From NCBI GenBank assembly GCA_018668795.1, contig JABJBD010000224.1:1-21363 (forward strand): a stretch of 21,363 bases of DNA, read 5' to 3'. The translations under genes and the position numbers were made by a program. The notes below the pieces were generated by a model, which was given only the letters and a program-made list of their open reading frames with translations, was not told the origin of the DNA and did no database searches. The stretch is from Candidatus Puniceispirillum sp. Its GTDB lineage: Bacteria > Pseudomonadota > Alphaproteobacteria > Puniceispirillales > Puniceispirillaceae. Positions 6,206-14,076 of this stretch are shown here, in pieces; positions within the stretch are counted from its first letter, which is position 1, and each line of letters begins with the position of its first letter.

Positions 6206-7111
6206 ATGACGCAGACAAGCGCAAATCAACAACAAGACATGCTCGCCAAGACAGGCATGCTGATCGAAGCCTTGCCGTATATGCGCCGCTATTCGGGGAA
6301 AACCATTGTTATTAAATTTGGTGGTCATGCGATGGGCGAGGCTGACTCGGTCACTGCCTTTGCAGCCGATATTGCCCTGCTTGATCAGGTCGGCGCTTGT
6401 CCAGTTGTGGTGCATGGTGGCGGCCCCCAGATCGGACAGATGCTCAAAAAACTGGAAATTGAGTCAAGTTTTATTGATGGATTACGCGTAACCGATGAAG
6501 CCACCATTTCCGTTGTCGAGATGGTGCTGGCTGGCGGCATTAACAAGGCACTGGCGGCGGCCATTACCGCGGCAGGTGGACAGGCTGTTGGTGTTTCAGG
6601 CAAGGATGGCGGCTTGATTACAGCGCGGAAATTGATGGCGGTGCCAAAACAGTCGGATAGCGCGCTGGAACATATCGATCTTGGCTTTGTAGGCGAGCCA
6701 GAGCATATCGATACACAGGTTCTTGAAGCCTTGAAAGCACGTGATCTGATCCCCGTAGTTGCGCCTATCGGTCTGGGCGCTGATGGGCAGACGTATAATA
6801 TCAATGCCGATACGGCGGCAGGTGCAATCGCGGCGGCATTAGGTGCCACGCGCATGATTATGCTGACTGACGTTGCTGGTGTGCTGGACGCCAATGGTAA
6901 ATTGATACCTGAATTAACCATTAGCCAGGCCGAAGCCTTGATCCATGACGGGACGGTTAATGGCGGCATGATTCCCAAGGTCGAAACCTGCATTGAGGCA
7001 ATTAATGGCGGTGCCGAGGCAGCGGTTATTACCGATGGGCGGGCGCAACATGCGTTGCTTGTCGAACTATTTACCGAACATGGTATCGGTACGTTAATTT
7101 TACCAGATTAG
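6206..7111 (+). CDS. argB: acetylglutamate kinase
   Basis: Second step of arginine synthesis: ATP-dependent phosphorylation of N-acetylglutamate, in the cytoplasm. From ATG 6206 the product is 301 residues. It has the nucleotide-binding IKFGGHAM (36-43), the substrate loop HGGGPQIGQML (70-80), GLRVTDE (92-98), and the C-terminal NGGMIPKVE with its conserved Lys. The N-terminal extension of about 30 residues before the first strand is typical of the hexameric, arginine-inhibited form, so feedback inhibition is inferred. GTG 6191 would add five residues, but its purine-rich GAAGGAAG abuts the codon; ATG 6206 is preceded by AAAGGCGG and is preferred. No other arg gene is nearby. Confidence 0.96.
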   Translation: MTQTSANQQQDMLAKTGMLIEALPYMRRYSGKTIVIKFGGHAMGEADSVTAFAADIALLDQVGACPVVVHGGGPQIGQMLKKLEIESSFIDGLRVTDEATISVVEMVLAGGINKALAAAITAAGGQAVGVSGKDGGLITARKLMAVPKQSDSALEHIDLGFVGEPEHIDTQVLEALKARDLIPVVAPIGLGADGQTYNINADTAAGAIAAALGATRMIMLTDVAGVLDANGKLIPELTISQAEALIHDGTVNGGMIPKVETCIEAINGGAEAAVITDGRAQHALLVELFTEHGIGTLILPD

Positions 7112-7120
7112 GAAGCGATC

Positions 7121-7813
7121 ATGCAGCCAAATGTAAAATCCCCCGTTCATTTTCCGGTGAATGAAATTAATGACTGGATATTTGATCTGGATAATACGAT
7201 CTATCCAGCGCGTTCAAACCTGTTCATCAGGGTGGCGGTAAGAATAACCGAATTTGTTGCCAGCCATTTTCAAGTGGAAACGGATGAGGCCAAAATCATT
7301 CAGAAAGACCTGTTTCATCGTTATGGGACGACCATGCGTGGGCTAATGGTTGAAGAAAACCTGACACCAGATGCGTATCTGCATTATGTACACGATATTG
7401 ATGTCAGTGATCTGCCATATGAAGCCGAACTTGACCGTATGATAGGCACCTTGCCCGGACGCAAACATATCTTCACCAACGGGACAGTGCCGCATGCCGA
7501 GAATATCCTAAATGCCTATGGTATCCGGCATCATTTTGACAAGATTTTTGACATTGTCGGGGCCGATTATGTGCCAAAGCCCGAAACGGTAGCTTTTGAT
7601 CATTTTATCGCCAAGACCCAGATCGATCCGACAGGTGCAGTGATGCTTGAGGATATGGCACGTAATCTGGAACCAGCGGCGGCATTGGGAATGCGGACGG
7701 TCTGGCTGGCCAGTGACCATGATTTTGCAAGACATGGTGCCGATCAAGACTATGTGCATTTTATCGCCGATGATCTGAAAAGCTTTTTATCAAGCCTGAC
7801 GATGACAGCGTGA
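7121..7813 (+). CDS. HAD-family pyrimidine 5'-nucleotidase-like phosphatase
   Basis: Haloacid dehalogenase superfamily hydrolase of 230 residues. All four HAD motifs are visible: I at FDLDNTIYP (21-29; nucleophile Asp22, acid/base Asp24), II at FTNGT (118-122), III at Lys153 in VPKPE, and IV at LEDMARNL (176-183). An alpha-helical cap lies between motifs I and II. The DLDNTIYP start and overall length match the bacterial/yeast SDT1-PHM8 pyrimidine 5'-nucleotidase group, so UMP/CMP dephosphorylation is the best guess, but substrate cannot be read from sequence. The start follows the argB stop by 9 bp with a GGAAG ribosome binding site. Its place between argB and dapD is common in alphaproteobacteria. 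Confidence 0.85.
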   Translation: MQPNVKSPVHFPVNEINDWIFDLDNTIYPARSNLFIRVAVRITEFVASHFQVETDEAKIIQKDLFHRYGTTMRGLMVEENLTPDAYLHYVHDIDVSDLPYEAELDRMIGTLPGRKHIFTNGTVPHAENILNAYGIRHHFDKIFDIVGADYVPKPETVAFDHFIAKTQIDPTGAVMLEDMARNLEPAAALGMRTVWLASDHDFARHGADQDYVHFIADDLKSFLSSLTMTA

Positions 7814-7834
7814 TGGAAAGCGCTTTGATACCGG

Positions 7835-7863
7835 TTTTCATCACCACTAACACTACCTATATT
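7835..7863 (+). promoter_or_regulatory. candidate sigma70 promoter for dapD-dapE
   Basis: TTTTCA (7835-7840) and TATATT (7858-7863) are separated by 17 bp, with four and five matches to consensus. Transcription from near 7870 would give a leader of about 39 nt with a GAGGAG ribosome binding site ahead of the dapD ATG. A perfect palindrome AAAGCGCTTT (7817-7826) lies just upstream and could be an operator. Confidence 0.45.
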
Positions 7864-7908
7864 ACATAAACAAAACAGAAGGTCGTTTGACGACGCGAGG
7901 AGAACAGA

Positions 7909-8769
7909 ATGGATACAGCGCAACTTGAACAGGAAATTGACGCGGCATGGGACGCACGGGATAGTGTAAATGTCGATACAAAAGGCGCTGTCCGTGAGGC
8001 CGTTAACGATGTTCTTAATATGCTGGATAATGGCAAGATGCGGGTTGCTGAACCTGTGGGCGATCATCAATGGCAGGTGAATCAATGGCTGAAAAAAGCT
8101 GTTCTGTTGTCGTTCCGTCTGAATGACATGACCGTTATCAAAGGCGGTGTTGTGCATCCGCAGGCAGGCGAAGCAACATTCTGGGACAAGGTGCCGCCAA
8201 AATTCAGCGGCTGGGACGAAGCCCGTTTCCGTGAAGCTGGTTTCCGTGCGGTACCCGGATGTGTTGTGCGCCATTCGGCCTATGTGGCACCAGGTGTGGT
8301 GATTATGCCTGGCTTTATCAATCTTGGTGCCTATGTCGATAGTGGGACAATGGTTGATACATGGGCAACAGTTGGATCATGCGCACAGATTGGTAAGAAT
8401 GTGCATCTGTCAGGTGGCGCGGGAATCGGCGGTGTGCTGGAGCCATTACAAGCAGGTCCAGTGGTGATCGAAGATGATTGCTTTATCGGCGCACGTTCAG
8501 AAGTTGTTGAAGGTGTTGTCGTTGAAAAAGGTGCTGTGCTGTCGATGGGCGTGTTTATAGGTGCCTCGACAAAGATCATCAATCGTCATACAGGTGAAAT
8601 TCATATTGGTCGTGTACCAGCTTATTCGGTTGTGGTGCCAGGCAGTCTGCCAGGTAAGCCATTGCCAGATGGAAGCCCGGGCCCGTCTTTGTCATGTGCC
8701 GTGATTATCAAGCAAGTTGACGAAAAGACACGATCAAAGACATCTGTAAACGATCTGCTTAGAGACTAG
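7909..8769 (+). CDS. dapD: 2,3,4,5-tetrahydropyridine-2,6-dicarboxylate N-succinyltransferase
   Basis: Lysine/diaminopimelate pathway enzyme that succinylates tetrahydrodipicolinate using succinyl-CoA. The 286-residue protein has an alpha-helical N-domain (1-100) and a left-handed beta-helix of hexapeptide repeats from about 115 to 245. AYVDSGTMVDTWATVGSCAQ (141-160) holds the conserved active-site Asp region, and GGAGIGGVLEP (169-179) is the family signature. The C-terminal strands end in the CoA-side lid. The start ATG has a strong AGGAG ribosome binding site. dapE follows after only 3 bp, so the succinylase branch of DAP synthesis is encoded as a unit. Confidence 0.97.
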   Translation: MDTAQLEQEIDAAWDARDSVNVDTKGAVREAVNDVLNMLDNGKMRVAEPVGDHQWQVNQWLKKAVLLSFRLNDMTVIKGGVVHPQAGEATFWDKVPPKFSGWDEARFREAGFRAVPGCVVRHSAYVAPGVVIMPGFINLGAYVDSGTMVDTWATVGSCAQIGKNVHLSGGAGIGGVLEPLQAGPVVIEDDCFIGARSEVVEGVVVEKGAVLSMGVFIGASTKIINRHTGEIHIGRVPAYSVVVPGSLPGKPLPDGSPGPSLSCAVIIKQVDEKTRSKTSVNDLLRD

Positions 8770-8772
8770 CAT

Positions 8773-9951
8773 ATGGATAATGTTTCGCATTCGGTTGACC
8801 TGACCCAACGTCTGATCCGCTGTCCATCGGTGACACCGGCAGATGCAGGTGCGCTTGATGTGCTGGTGGCCGAGCTGGCGCCATTGGGATTCGAATGCAC
8901 GCGTCTTGCCTTTGGTGACGGGGATGCGCGTATCGAAAATCTGTTTGCATGGCTGGGTGACAAAAATGTATCTGGAGCGAAGGTGAAACATTTCTGTTTT
9001 GCCGGACATACCGATGTTGTGCCAGTGGGTGATGCAGATGCGTGGCAGTTTGATCCCTTTTCGGGTTCCCTTGCCGATGGCAATATCTATGGACGTGGGG
9101 CGTCGGATATGAAAGGCGGCATTGCGGCCTTTGTTGGCGCTGTGGCAAGGCTAGTTGAAGCTGGTGGTTTTGATATTACAAAAGGTCATGCCATCAGCCT
9201 GATGATTACGGGTGATGAAGAGGGCGATGCCGTTAATGGCACGGTCAAAATGGTCGAATGGGTGCAGGAACATGGTTTGGTTCCCAATCTGTGCGTTGTT
9301 GGCGAGCCGACAAATCCAGATGCGGTTGGGGATGTTATCAAGAATGGTCGTCGGGGAAGCCTGTCATGTCAGCTAACTGTTGAAGGCGCGCAAGGTCATG
9401 TTGCCTATCCGCATCTAGCCGATAATCCATTTGCACGGTTGTTGGCCATGCTGGCACCAGTGAATAGCTGTGAGCTGGATGGGGGCACTGCGTATTTTGA
9501 TCCCTCGACGGCCAATATAACCTCGATTGATAGCAACAATCCGGCAGGTAATGTGATTCCAGCGCGAGCGCAGGCACGGTTCAATATCCGCTTTAATACC
9601 GAACATACGGCAGATAGTTTGATTGGCTGGCTGGAGGAACATTTTGCGCGTGTTGGTGGCACATGGCATGCCGATTGGCGTGCATCAGCACATCCATTTT
9701 TGACTGAACCAGGTATGCTGACCGAAATAATGAGCGCGGCGATCAGCAAAGTTACCGGACGTGATCCACAGCTATCTACGAGTGGTGGCACTTCGGATGC
9801 GCGCTTTATAACGACAATATGTCCAGTTGCCGAATTCGGGCTGGTTGGGCGTACAATGCATAAAGTTGACGAGCATACTGCGGTTGCAGATATAGATATT
9901 TTATCGGCCATATATGAAAATATGCTGGCCACCTATTTTGAGGCAGCATAA
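8773..9951 (+). CDS. dapE: succinyl-diaminopimelate desuccinylase
   Basis: Dinuclear zinc M20 hydrolase that releases succinate from N-succinyl-LL-DAP, giving LL-DAP for lysine and peptidoglycan. The 392-residue product has metal and catalytic residues in FAGHTDVVP (His79, Asp81), GRGASDMKGG (bridging Asp112), TGDEEGD (general base Glu149, ligand Glu150), VGEPT (Glu178) and the C-terminal RTMHKVDEH (His363). A lid/dimerisation domain lies at about 190-300. The gene starts 3 bp after the dapD stop and ends 2 bp before the next gene, indicating translational coupling. The substrate assignment rests on the dapD neighbour as well as on the sequence. Confidence 0.96.
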   Translation: MDNVSHSVDLTQRLIRCPSVTPADAGALDVLVAELAPLGFECTRLAFGDGDARIENLFAWLGDKNVSGAKVKHFCFAGHTDVVPVGDADAWQFDPFSGSLADGNIYGRGASDMKGGIAAFVGAVARLVEAGGFDITKGHAISLMITGDEEGDAVNGTVKMVEWVQEHGLVPNLCVVGEPTNPDAVGDVIKNGRRGSLSCQLTVEGAQGHVAYPHLADNPFARLLAMLAPVNSCELDGGTAYFDPSTANITSIDSNNPAGNVIPARAQARFNIRFNTEHTADSLIGWLEEHFARVGGTWHADWRASAHPFLTEPGMLTEIMSAAISKVTGRDPQLSTSGGTSDARFITTICPVAEFGLVGRTMHKVDEHTAVADIDILSAIYENMLATYFEAA

Positions 9952-9953
9952 GC

Positions 9954-10523
9954 ATGCAGCAAGAAAATTTGAGTTTGTCGCCGCGCGTTTTACTTTTTTA
10001 CGTTGGTCATAGTTTGCGGGTTATGACAGGCAAAGCGTCAATGGCTGATGTCTATCAGACTGATGCCAAAGGCCTGTGGCATGCGATCTGGGCGTCGATG
10101 ATCTTTACCGCTATGGTGACAATCTATCCGACATTGAAAAATGCCCCGTCTATTTTTGTAACAACGATGATTGTGCAACTTGTCGGGCTGATATTGCTGG
10201 CTTTGATATTTCTGTTTGCCTTAAAACAGCTTGGGCTGGCTGAACGCAGTTTTGCCTTTTTGCTTCCGTTTTTCTGGATTGAAAATGTTCAGCAACTGCT
10301 TGTCGGATTGACCCAGCTGGCGACTGTTTCAAGTGGTAATCATGCCTATCTGGTGCTGGTTTTGCCGATTGCCATATGGACATGTTACTGGCTTTGGCGG
10401 GTTGGCAAGGATCAACTTGGCAAAGGGGGCTGGATCGCCGCCGGTATGGTTGGCTTGTCATTTGCGACGGATGTGACGTTGCTATGGGCGGTTCAAACGC
10501 GCCTGCCAATGCCAGCTGGATAA
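9954..10523 (+). CDS. polytopic inner-membrane protein of unknown function
   Basis: I do not recognise a characterised family. The 189-residue protein starts with a short polar N-tail and then has about five hydrophobic segments: roughly 43-61, 66-90, 98-122, 131-149 and 159-181. The layout is reminiscent of compact Yip1-like membrane domains, but that is only resemblance of topology. It starts 2 bp after the dapE stop, so it is almost certainly co-transcribed with dapD-dapE. Its 3' end overlaps the 3' end of the minus-strand truA by 31 bp. Codon use looks like the neighbours', so it is not an obvious recent arrival. A link to cell-wall precursor metabolism is guesswork from position. Confidence 0.85.
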   Translation: MQQENLSLSPRVLLFYVGHSLRVMTGKASMADVYQTDAKGLWHAIWASMIFTAMVTIYPTLKNAPSIFVTTMIVQLVGLILLALIFLFALKQLGLAERSFAFLLPFFWIENVQQLLVGLTQLATVSSGNHAYLVLVLPIAIWTCYWLWRVGKDQLGKGGWIAAGMVGLSFATDVTLLWAVQTRLPMPAG

Positions 10524-11257
10524 AACACATCGGTCAGATATAACCCATGTGGGGGTGCGGTTGGTCCAGCGGCGCTTCGATCTGCTGCCAAGAGGGCAGC
10601 TTTTACATCGTCAGGCTGCCATTTTCCAGTACCAACCAAGGCCAGCGTTCCGGCAATATTGCGCACCTGATGATGGAGGAATGATCTGGCTTCGACATGC
10701 AGATGTATTTCAGCGCCCACCTGTTCAACGCGAAGCATATCTAGCGTGCGTATGGATGATTCAGCCTGACATTGGGCGGCGCGAAAGCTGTTGAAATCAT
10801 GCCGACCGATCAGGACATTGGCACCAGCCTGCATAGCGATGGCATCAAGCGGCTGTTTATGATGCCAGACACGGCCAGCATCAATCGCAGGCGGCTGGCG
10901 GCGGGGCAATATGCGATATAGATAACGCCGTCCAATAGCCGAAAAGCGCGCATGGGCATCATCGGGCACCTCATAGGCGTCAAGCACGCTGATGGCTGTG
11001 TGTGACAGATGCGCGTTGAGTGCTTCCATGACACGATTGGGTGCAAATTTTTCAGGTACATCAAGATGAGCGACCTGACCTAGCGCATGGACGCCTGAAT
11101 CGGTGCGGCCTGCCCCCTGAACAAGAATGTGTTCACCAGTGAAGGCAAAGGCGGCCTCTTCAAGCTTTTGCTGAACAGTGATGCCATTATCCTGACGTTG
11201 CCAGCCTACAAAGGGCGCGCCATCATATTCAACAATTATGAAAATGCGCCGCGTCAT
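10493..11257 (-). CDS. truA: tRNA pseudouridine(38-40) synthase
   Basis: Converts uridines 38-40 of the tRNA anticodon arm to pseudouridine. The 254-residue product opens with RIFIIVEYDGAPFVGWQRQ, the TruA N-terminus, and has the catalytic Asp53 in GAGRTDSGVHALGQ (48-61). A second-domain signature RSFLHHQVRNIAGTL follows near 190-206. Its ATG overlaps the fmt stop by four bases (ATGA), so translation is coupled. The last 31 bp are antisense to the end of the membrane-protein gene downstream of dapE, with no room for a conventional terminator between them. Confidence 0.97.
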   Translation of the reverse strand: MTRRIFIIVEYDGAPFVGWQRQDNGITVQQKLEEAAFAFTGEHILVQGAGRTDSGVHALGQVAHLDVPEKFAPNRVMEALNAHLSHTAISVLDAYEVPDDAHARFSAIGRRYLYRILPRRQPPAIDAGRVWHHKQPLDAIAMQAGANVLIGRHDFNSFRAAQCQAESSIRTLDMLRVEQVGAEIHLHVEARSFLHHQVRNIAGTLALVGTGKWQPDDVKAALLAADRSAAGPTAPPHGLYLTDVFYPAGIGRRV

Positions 11258-12213
11258 GCGGAATCATCACTTGCCAGCATGTCGCCAGTGGCGATTTGAA
11301 CGCCATTTAGAAAGTTGCGTGATGGCATAGGTTTTTTGCCAGCAGGCTGAACGCTGGTGACGCATAGGACAGCATCGCCCGTATTGATCAGCATGTTGCC
11401 TTTATCATCCTGTCCGGCAAATGAACCGGGCTGGCCAGCGGTATCATGCGGCAGGGGCGCAGGCTGCGCCGCAAGAATGCGGATGCGGCCTTTTGGTCCG
11501 TTGCACCATGCCCCGGGATAGGGCGCATAGGCGCGAATATGACAGGCTAGCTCGGCGGCGCTTTTGTGCCAGTCAATATGGGCATCACTGCCGGAAATCT
11601 TAGCCGCATAGGTCACCCCTTCACCGGATTGTGGTGTGCGGTTCAAAAGCGCATTATCAAGAGACGCCAATGTTTCATCAAGAAGCGTTGCATTCATGCT
11701 GGCCAGCGCATCATGCAGATCACCTGCATTCATATCATCTGTGATCGCTATGGAGCGTGTGGCCAAAACCGGACCCGTATCAAGCCCTGCTTCCATCAGC
11801 ATCACGCTCATGCCGGTTTCATTATCACCTGCTTCGATAGCACGCTGAATTGGCGCCGCCCCGCGCCAGCGCGGCAATAATGAGGCATGTCCGTTCAGAC
11901 AGCCATAGCGGGGAATCTCAAGCACGGCTTGCGGCAATATCAATCCATAGGCAACGACGATGAACAGATCGGCATCATAAGCGGCAAGTTCCTGTTGTAC
12001 ATGTTTGTCATGCAATGAGGTTGGCCAATTTACGGGCAAACCCATCTCAAGGGCATGACGCGCAAGAGGCACGGGCTGTTCCTGCATGCCGCGACCAGAT
12101 TGGCGGGGTGGCTGTGTATAGACCGCACAAACATCATGATTTTGTGCCAGCATATCGAGAGCTGGGATGGCGAAATCCGGACTTCCCATATAGACAATGC
12201 GCAATTTACCCAT
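11254..12213 (-). CDS. fmt: methionyl-tRNA formyltransferase
   Basis: Formylates initiator Met-tRNA with 10-formyl-tetrahydrofolate before translation initiation. The 319-residue protein opens with RIVYMGSPDFAIPAL. The catalytic centre is Asn107, His109 and Asp145 (E. coli Asn106, His108, Asp144) in NGHASLLPRWRGAAPIQRA and GLDTG. Position 108 is Gly, where many orthologues have Ile or Val, a minor change. A C-terminal tRNA-binding beta-barrel follows from about 205. It lies 12 bp after def and overlaps truA by 4 bp, forming def-fmt-truA; def and fmt encode opposite halves of the formylation cycle. Confidence 0.97.
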   Translation of the reverse strand: MGKLRIVYMGSPDFAIPALDMLAQNHDVCAVYTQPPRQSGRGMQEQPVPLARHALEMGLPVNWPTSLHDKHVQQELAAYDADLFIVVAYGLILPQAVLEIPRYGCLNGHASLLPRWRGAAPIQRAIEAGDNETGMSVMLMEAGLDTGPVLATRSIAITDDMNAGDLHDALASMNATLLDETLASLDNALLNRTPQSGEGVTYAAKISGSDAHIDWHKSAAELACHIRAYAPYPGAWCNGPKGRIRILAAQPAPLPHDTAGQPGSFAGQDDKGNMLINTGDAVLCVTSVQPAGKKPMPSRNFLNGVQIATGDMLASDDSA

Positions 12214-12225
12214 GAGCTTTGCCTC

Positions 12226-12759
12226 TTATGATTTGGGCGATGATTGCCGCATTTCTTTCATTACCTTGCGTATAATCATGTCACGTTTTAGCCGCGAGAT
12301 ATGATCGATGAATAAAACCCCGTTGAGATGATCGATTTCATGTTGGACACAAGCCGCCAGCAGACCGTCAGCAGTCAGCATCTTTGTGTCCCCTTCGATA
12401 TCAGTATAGCGCACAGTGACACTGGCTGGTCTGGTGACCTCGGCAGTATGGTCAGGGATTGATAGGCAGCCTTCTTCAAGAATCGATTTGTCTTCGGATG
12501 ATTCGATGATTTCCGGATTGATCATCTTGTAAAGCTCAGGCGCTTCATCTTTACCGCAATCCATGACGATAAGGCGTTCGGAAACATTGATCTGCGGCGC
12601 GGCCAGCCCAATGCCTGGCGCTTCGTACATGGTCAGTGCCATATCATCAAGCAGATTACGGATGCCATCAGTGACTTCGGCTACAGCACTAGCGGTTTGG
12701 CGCAACACAGGGTCGGGCAAATTGATGATCGGTAAAATATTCGCTACATGCGCACCCAT
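12226..12759 (-). CDS. def: peptide deformylase
   Basis: Metalloprotease that removes the N-formyl group from nascent peptides at the ribosome exit. All three family motifs are present in 177 residues: GIGLAAPQ (49-56), EEGCLSIP (95-102; metal ligand Cys98) and QHEIDHLNG (139-147; ligands His140 and His144, catalytic Glu141). The start ATG at 12759 gives a slightly long N-terminus (MGAHVAN) before the usual ILPI...PDPVLR. AAGGA lies about 12 nt upstream, rather far. It is the first gene of def-fmt-truA and is divergent from rmuC; a perfect TATAAT on the minus strand at 12800-12795 may be its -10. Confidence 0.96.
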   Translation of the reverse strand: MGAHVANILPIINLPDPVLRQTASAVAEVTDGIRNLLDDMALTMYEAPGIGLAAPQINVSERLIVMDCGKDEAPELYKMINPEIIESSEDKSILEEGCLSIPDHTAEVTRPASVTVRYTDIEGDTKMLTADGLLAACVQHEIDHLNGVLFIDHISRLKRDMIIRKVMKEMRQSSPKS

Positions 12760-12996
12760 AACAGTGACAATTCCTTAATGATTAATCAGGCGATATTATA
12801 TCCCCCTGCATTAGAATAAGGGGCGTTGCACGTCAAGTTTGACGAGGCTTTTGTTATCTTAAATGTAGCCATATTGGCTTAAGGTTCAATAGAGGTGTGG
12901 CGCTTTTATCTGTTACAGTCTATCAAGAGACAGGTCAGAATATCATGTCTGGGCGAAATGGCGAAAGAGATGGGGCGAAAGACATGGGGTCACTAG
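12760..12996. promoter_or_regulatory. divergent def / rmuC control region with a 14-bp palindrome
   Basis: This 237-bp spacer separates two divergent transcription units. CGTCAA-GT-TTGACG at 12831-12844 is a perfect inverted repeat; each arm reads as a -35-like TTGACG outward on one strand, so it could be an operator or back-to-back promoter elements. TATAAT (minus strand, 12800-12795) is a candidate def -10, but it lies 30 bp from the palindrome, too far for that -35. A 14-bp direct repeat (12960-12987) lies just before the rmuC start. Confidence 0.4.
12960..12987 (+). repeat. 14-bp tandem repeat in the rmuC leader
   Basis: GGCGAAAGAGATGG (12960-12973) is followed directly by GGCGAAAGACATGG (12974-12987), differing at one base, and preceded by a partial unit GGCGAAAT (12952-12959). 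The last GGGG of this block is in Shine-Dalgarno position for the rmuC ATG. A 21-codon open frame (12945-13010) passes through it out of frame with rmuC, but lacks a good ribosome binding site. Confidence 0.6.
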
Positions 12997-14076
12997 ATGT
13001 CAGCATTTGAAATGGTCCTGCTTGGCGTTATCGCTATCATATGTGTGGTGGTGTTTGTCACCATGTCACGGCAAAAAGTATCACCACAACAAGATGACGG
13101 GCTGGCCGAATTACGCGGCCAATTATCACAGCTGTCCAGCCAGTCGGCTGAACTGCAACGCGTGATTGCATCACAAATGTCCGAAACCGAAGGGCGACTT
13201 GGCACAAGGCTGGAACAGTCCTTACGTGACCAGAATGAACGCACGAATAAGCAGCTGACAGGCATGGCGGAAAAGCTTGTTGTTATAAGCGAGGCGAATG
13301 CCCATATTTCAGCTTTGAGCGGACAGGTCACACAATTGCAGAATATTCTGTCAAACAAGCAAGCACGTGGCAGTTTTGGCGAAGTCCAGCTTGAAAATCT
13401 GGTGCGTGATGCCTTGCCAGATAGTGCCTATGAATTTCAGGCGACGTTGGGTAACGGCAAGCGCGTTGATTGTCTGCTGGCTTTGCCCAATCCACCAGGT
13501 GCGATCTGTATCGATTCCAAATTTCCACTGGAAAGCTATCGCCGGCTAGTCGATGCCCCCGATGACCAAAGCCGTGATGCGGCGCGCCGTGGGCTGGAAA
13601 TGGATGTCAAAAAACACATTAATGATATTGCCGATAAATATATCATTCCGGGGGAAACCGCCGAAAGTGCGATCCTGTTTCTGCCATCAGAATCGGTTTA
13701 TGCCGAAATCAATATTCAATTGCCGCGTCTGGTTGAAGAAAGCCGCCGCAAGCATGTCTATATGGCCGGACCAGATAATCTGATGCTGATTCTGCATACG
13801 GTAAGGGCGATTCTGCGTGATGCGCGGATGCATGAAGCGGCAGGGTTGATCCAGACGCAGGTCGATGTGATGATGCAGGATGTAAGGCGACTTGATGATC
13901 GGGTGGCCAAGCTGGCGTCGCATTTTTCGCAAGCCGAAAAAGATATTGCCGACATTCAGACATCAGCCCGTAAAATTACATCTCGTGGCGATAAAATTGC
14001 CGATATTGAAGTTATTGACGCCACCGCCGTTAGCGATGTGCCAACAGAAAAACCATCAGGCGATTTGCTTGGTTAA
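12997..14076 (+). CDS. rmuC: DNA recombination protein RmuC
   Basis: RmuC-family protein, proposed to be a nuclease limiting recombination at inverted repeats; its biochemistry is poorly known. The 359-residue product has an N-terminal membrane anchor (about 5-23), a coiled coil rich in Gln, Leu and Ser (about 33-118), and the conserved RmuC domain starting at NKQARGSFGEVQLENL (120-135), continuing through GKRVDCLLALP and AICIDSKFPLESY, a PD-(D/E)xK-like core. GGGG at 12986-12989 is a suitable ribosome binding site. The stop overlaps the recR stop by 4 bp on the opposite strand, so the two genes converge with no intergenic space. Confidence 0.93.
   Translation: MSAFEMVLLGVIAIICVVVFVTMSRQKVSPQQDDGLAELRGQLSQLSSQSAELQRVIASQMSETEGRLGTRLEQSLRDQNERTNKQLTGMAEKLVVISEANAHISALSGQVTQLQNILSNKQARGSFGEVQLENLVRDALPDSAYEFQATLGNGKRVDCLLALPNPPGAICIDSKFPLESYRRLVDAPDDQSRDAARRGLEMDVKKHINDIADKYIIPGETAESAILFLPSESVYAEINIQLPRLVEESRRKHVYMAGPDNLMLILHTVRAILRDARMHEAAGLIQTQVDVMMQDVRRLDDRVAKLASHFSQAEKDIADIQTSARKITSRGDKIADIEVIDATAVSDVPTEKPSGDLLG

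Noticed and set aside
5822..6415. 197-codon minus-strand frame across the end of engB and start of argB
   Set aside because: Antisense to two clear genes and their spacer, His/Arg-rich composition typical of shadow frames, no start signal.
6385..6993. 202-codon open frame antisense to argB
   Set aside because: Shadow of a well-supported gene with GC-biased third positions; no ribosome binding site and no family resemblance.
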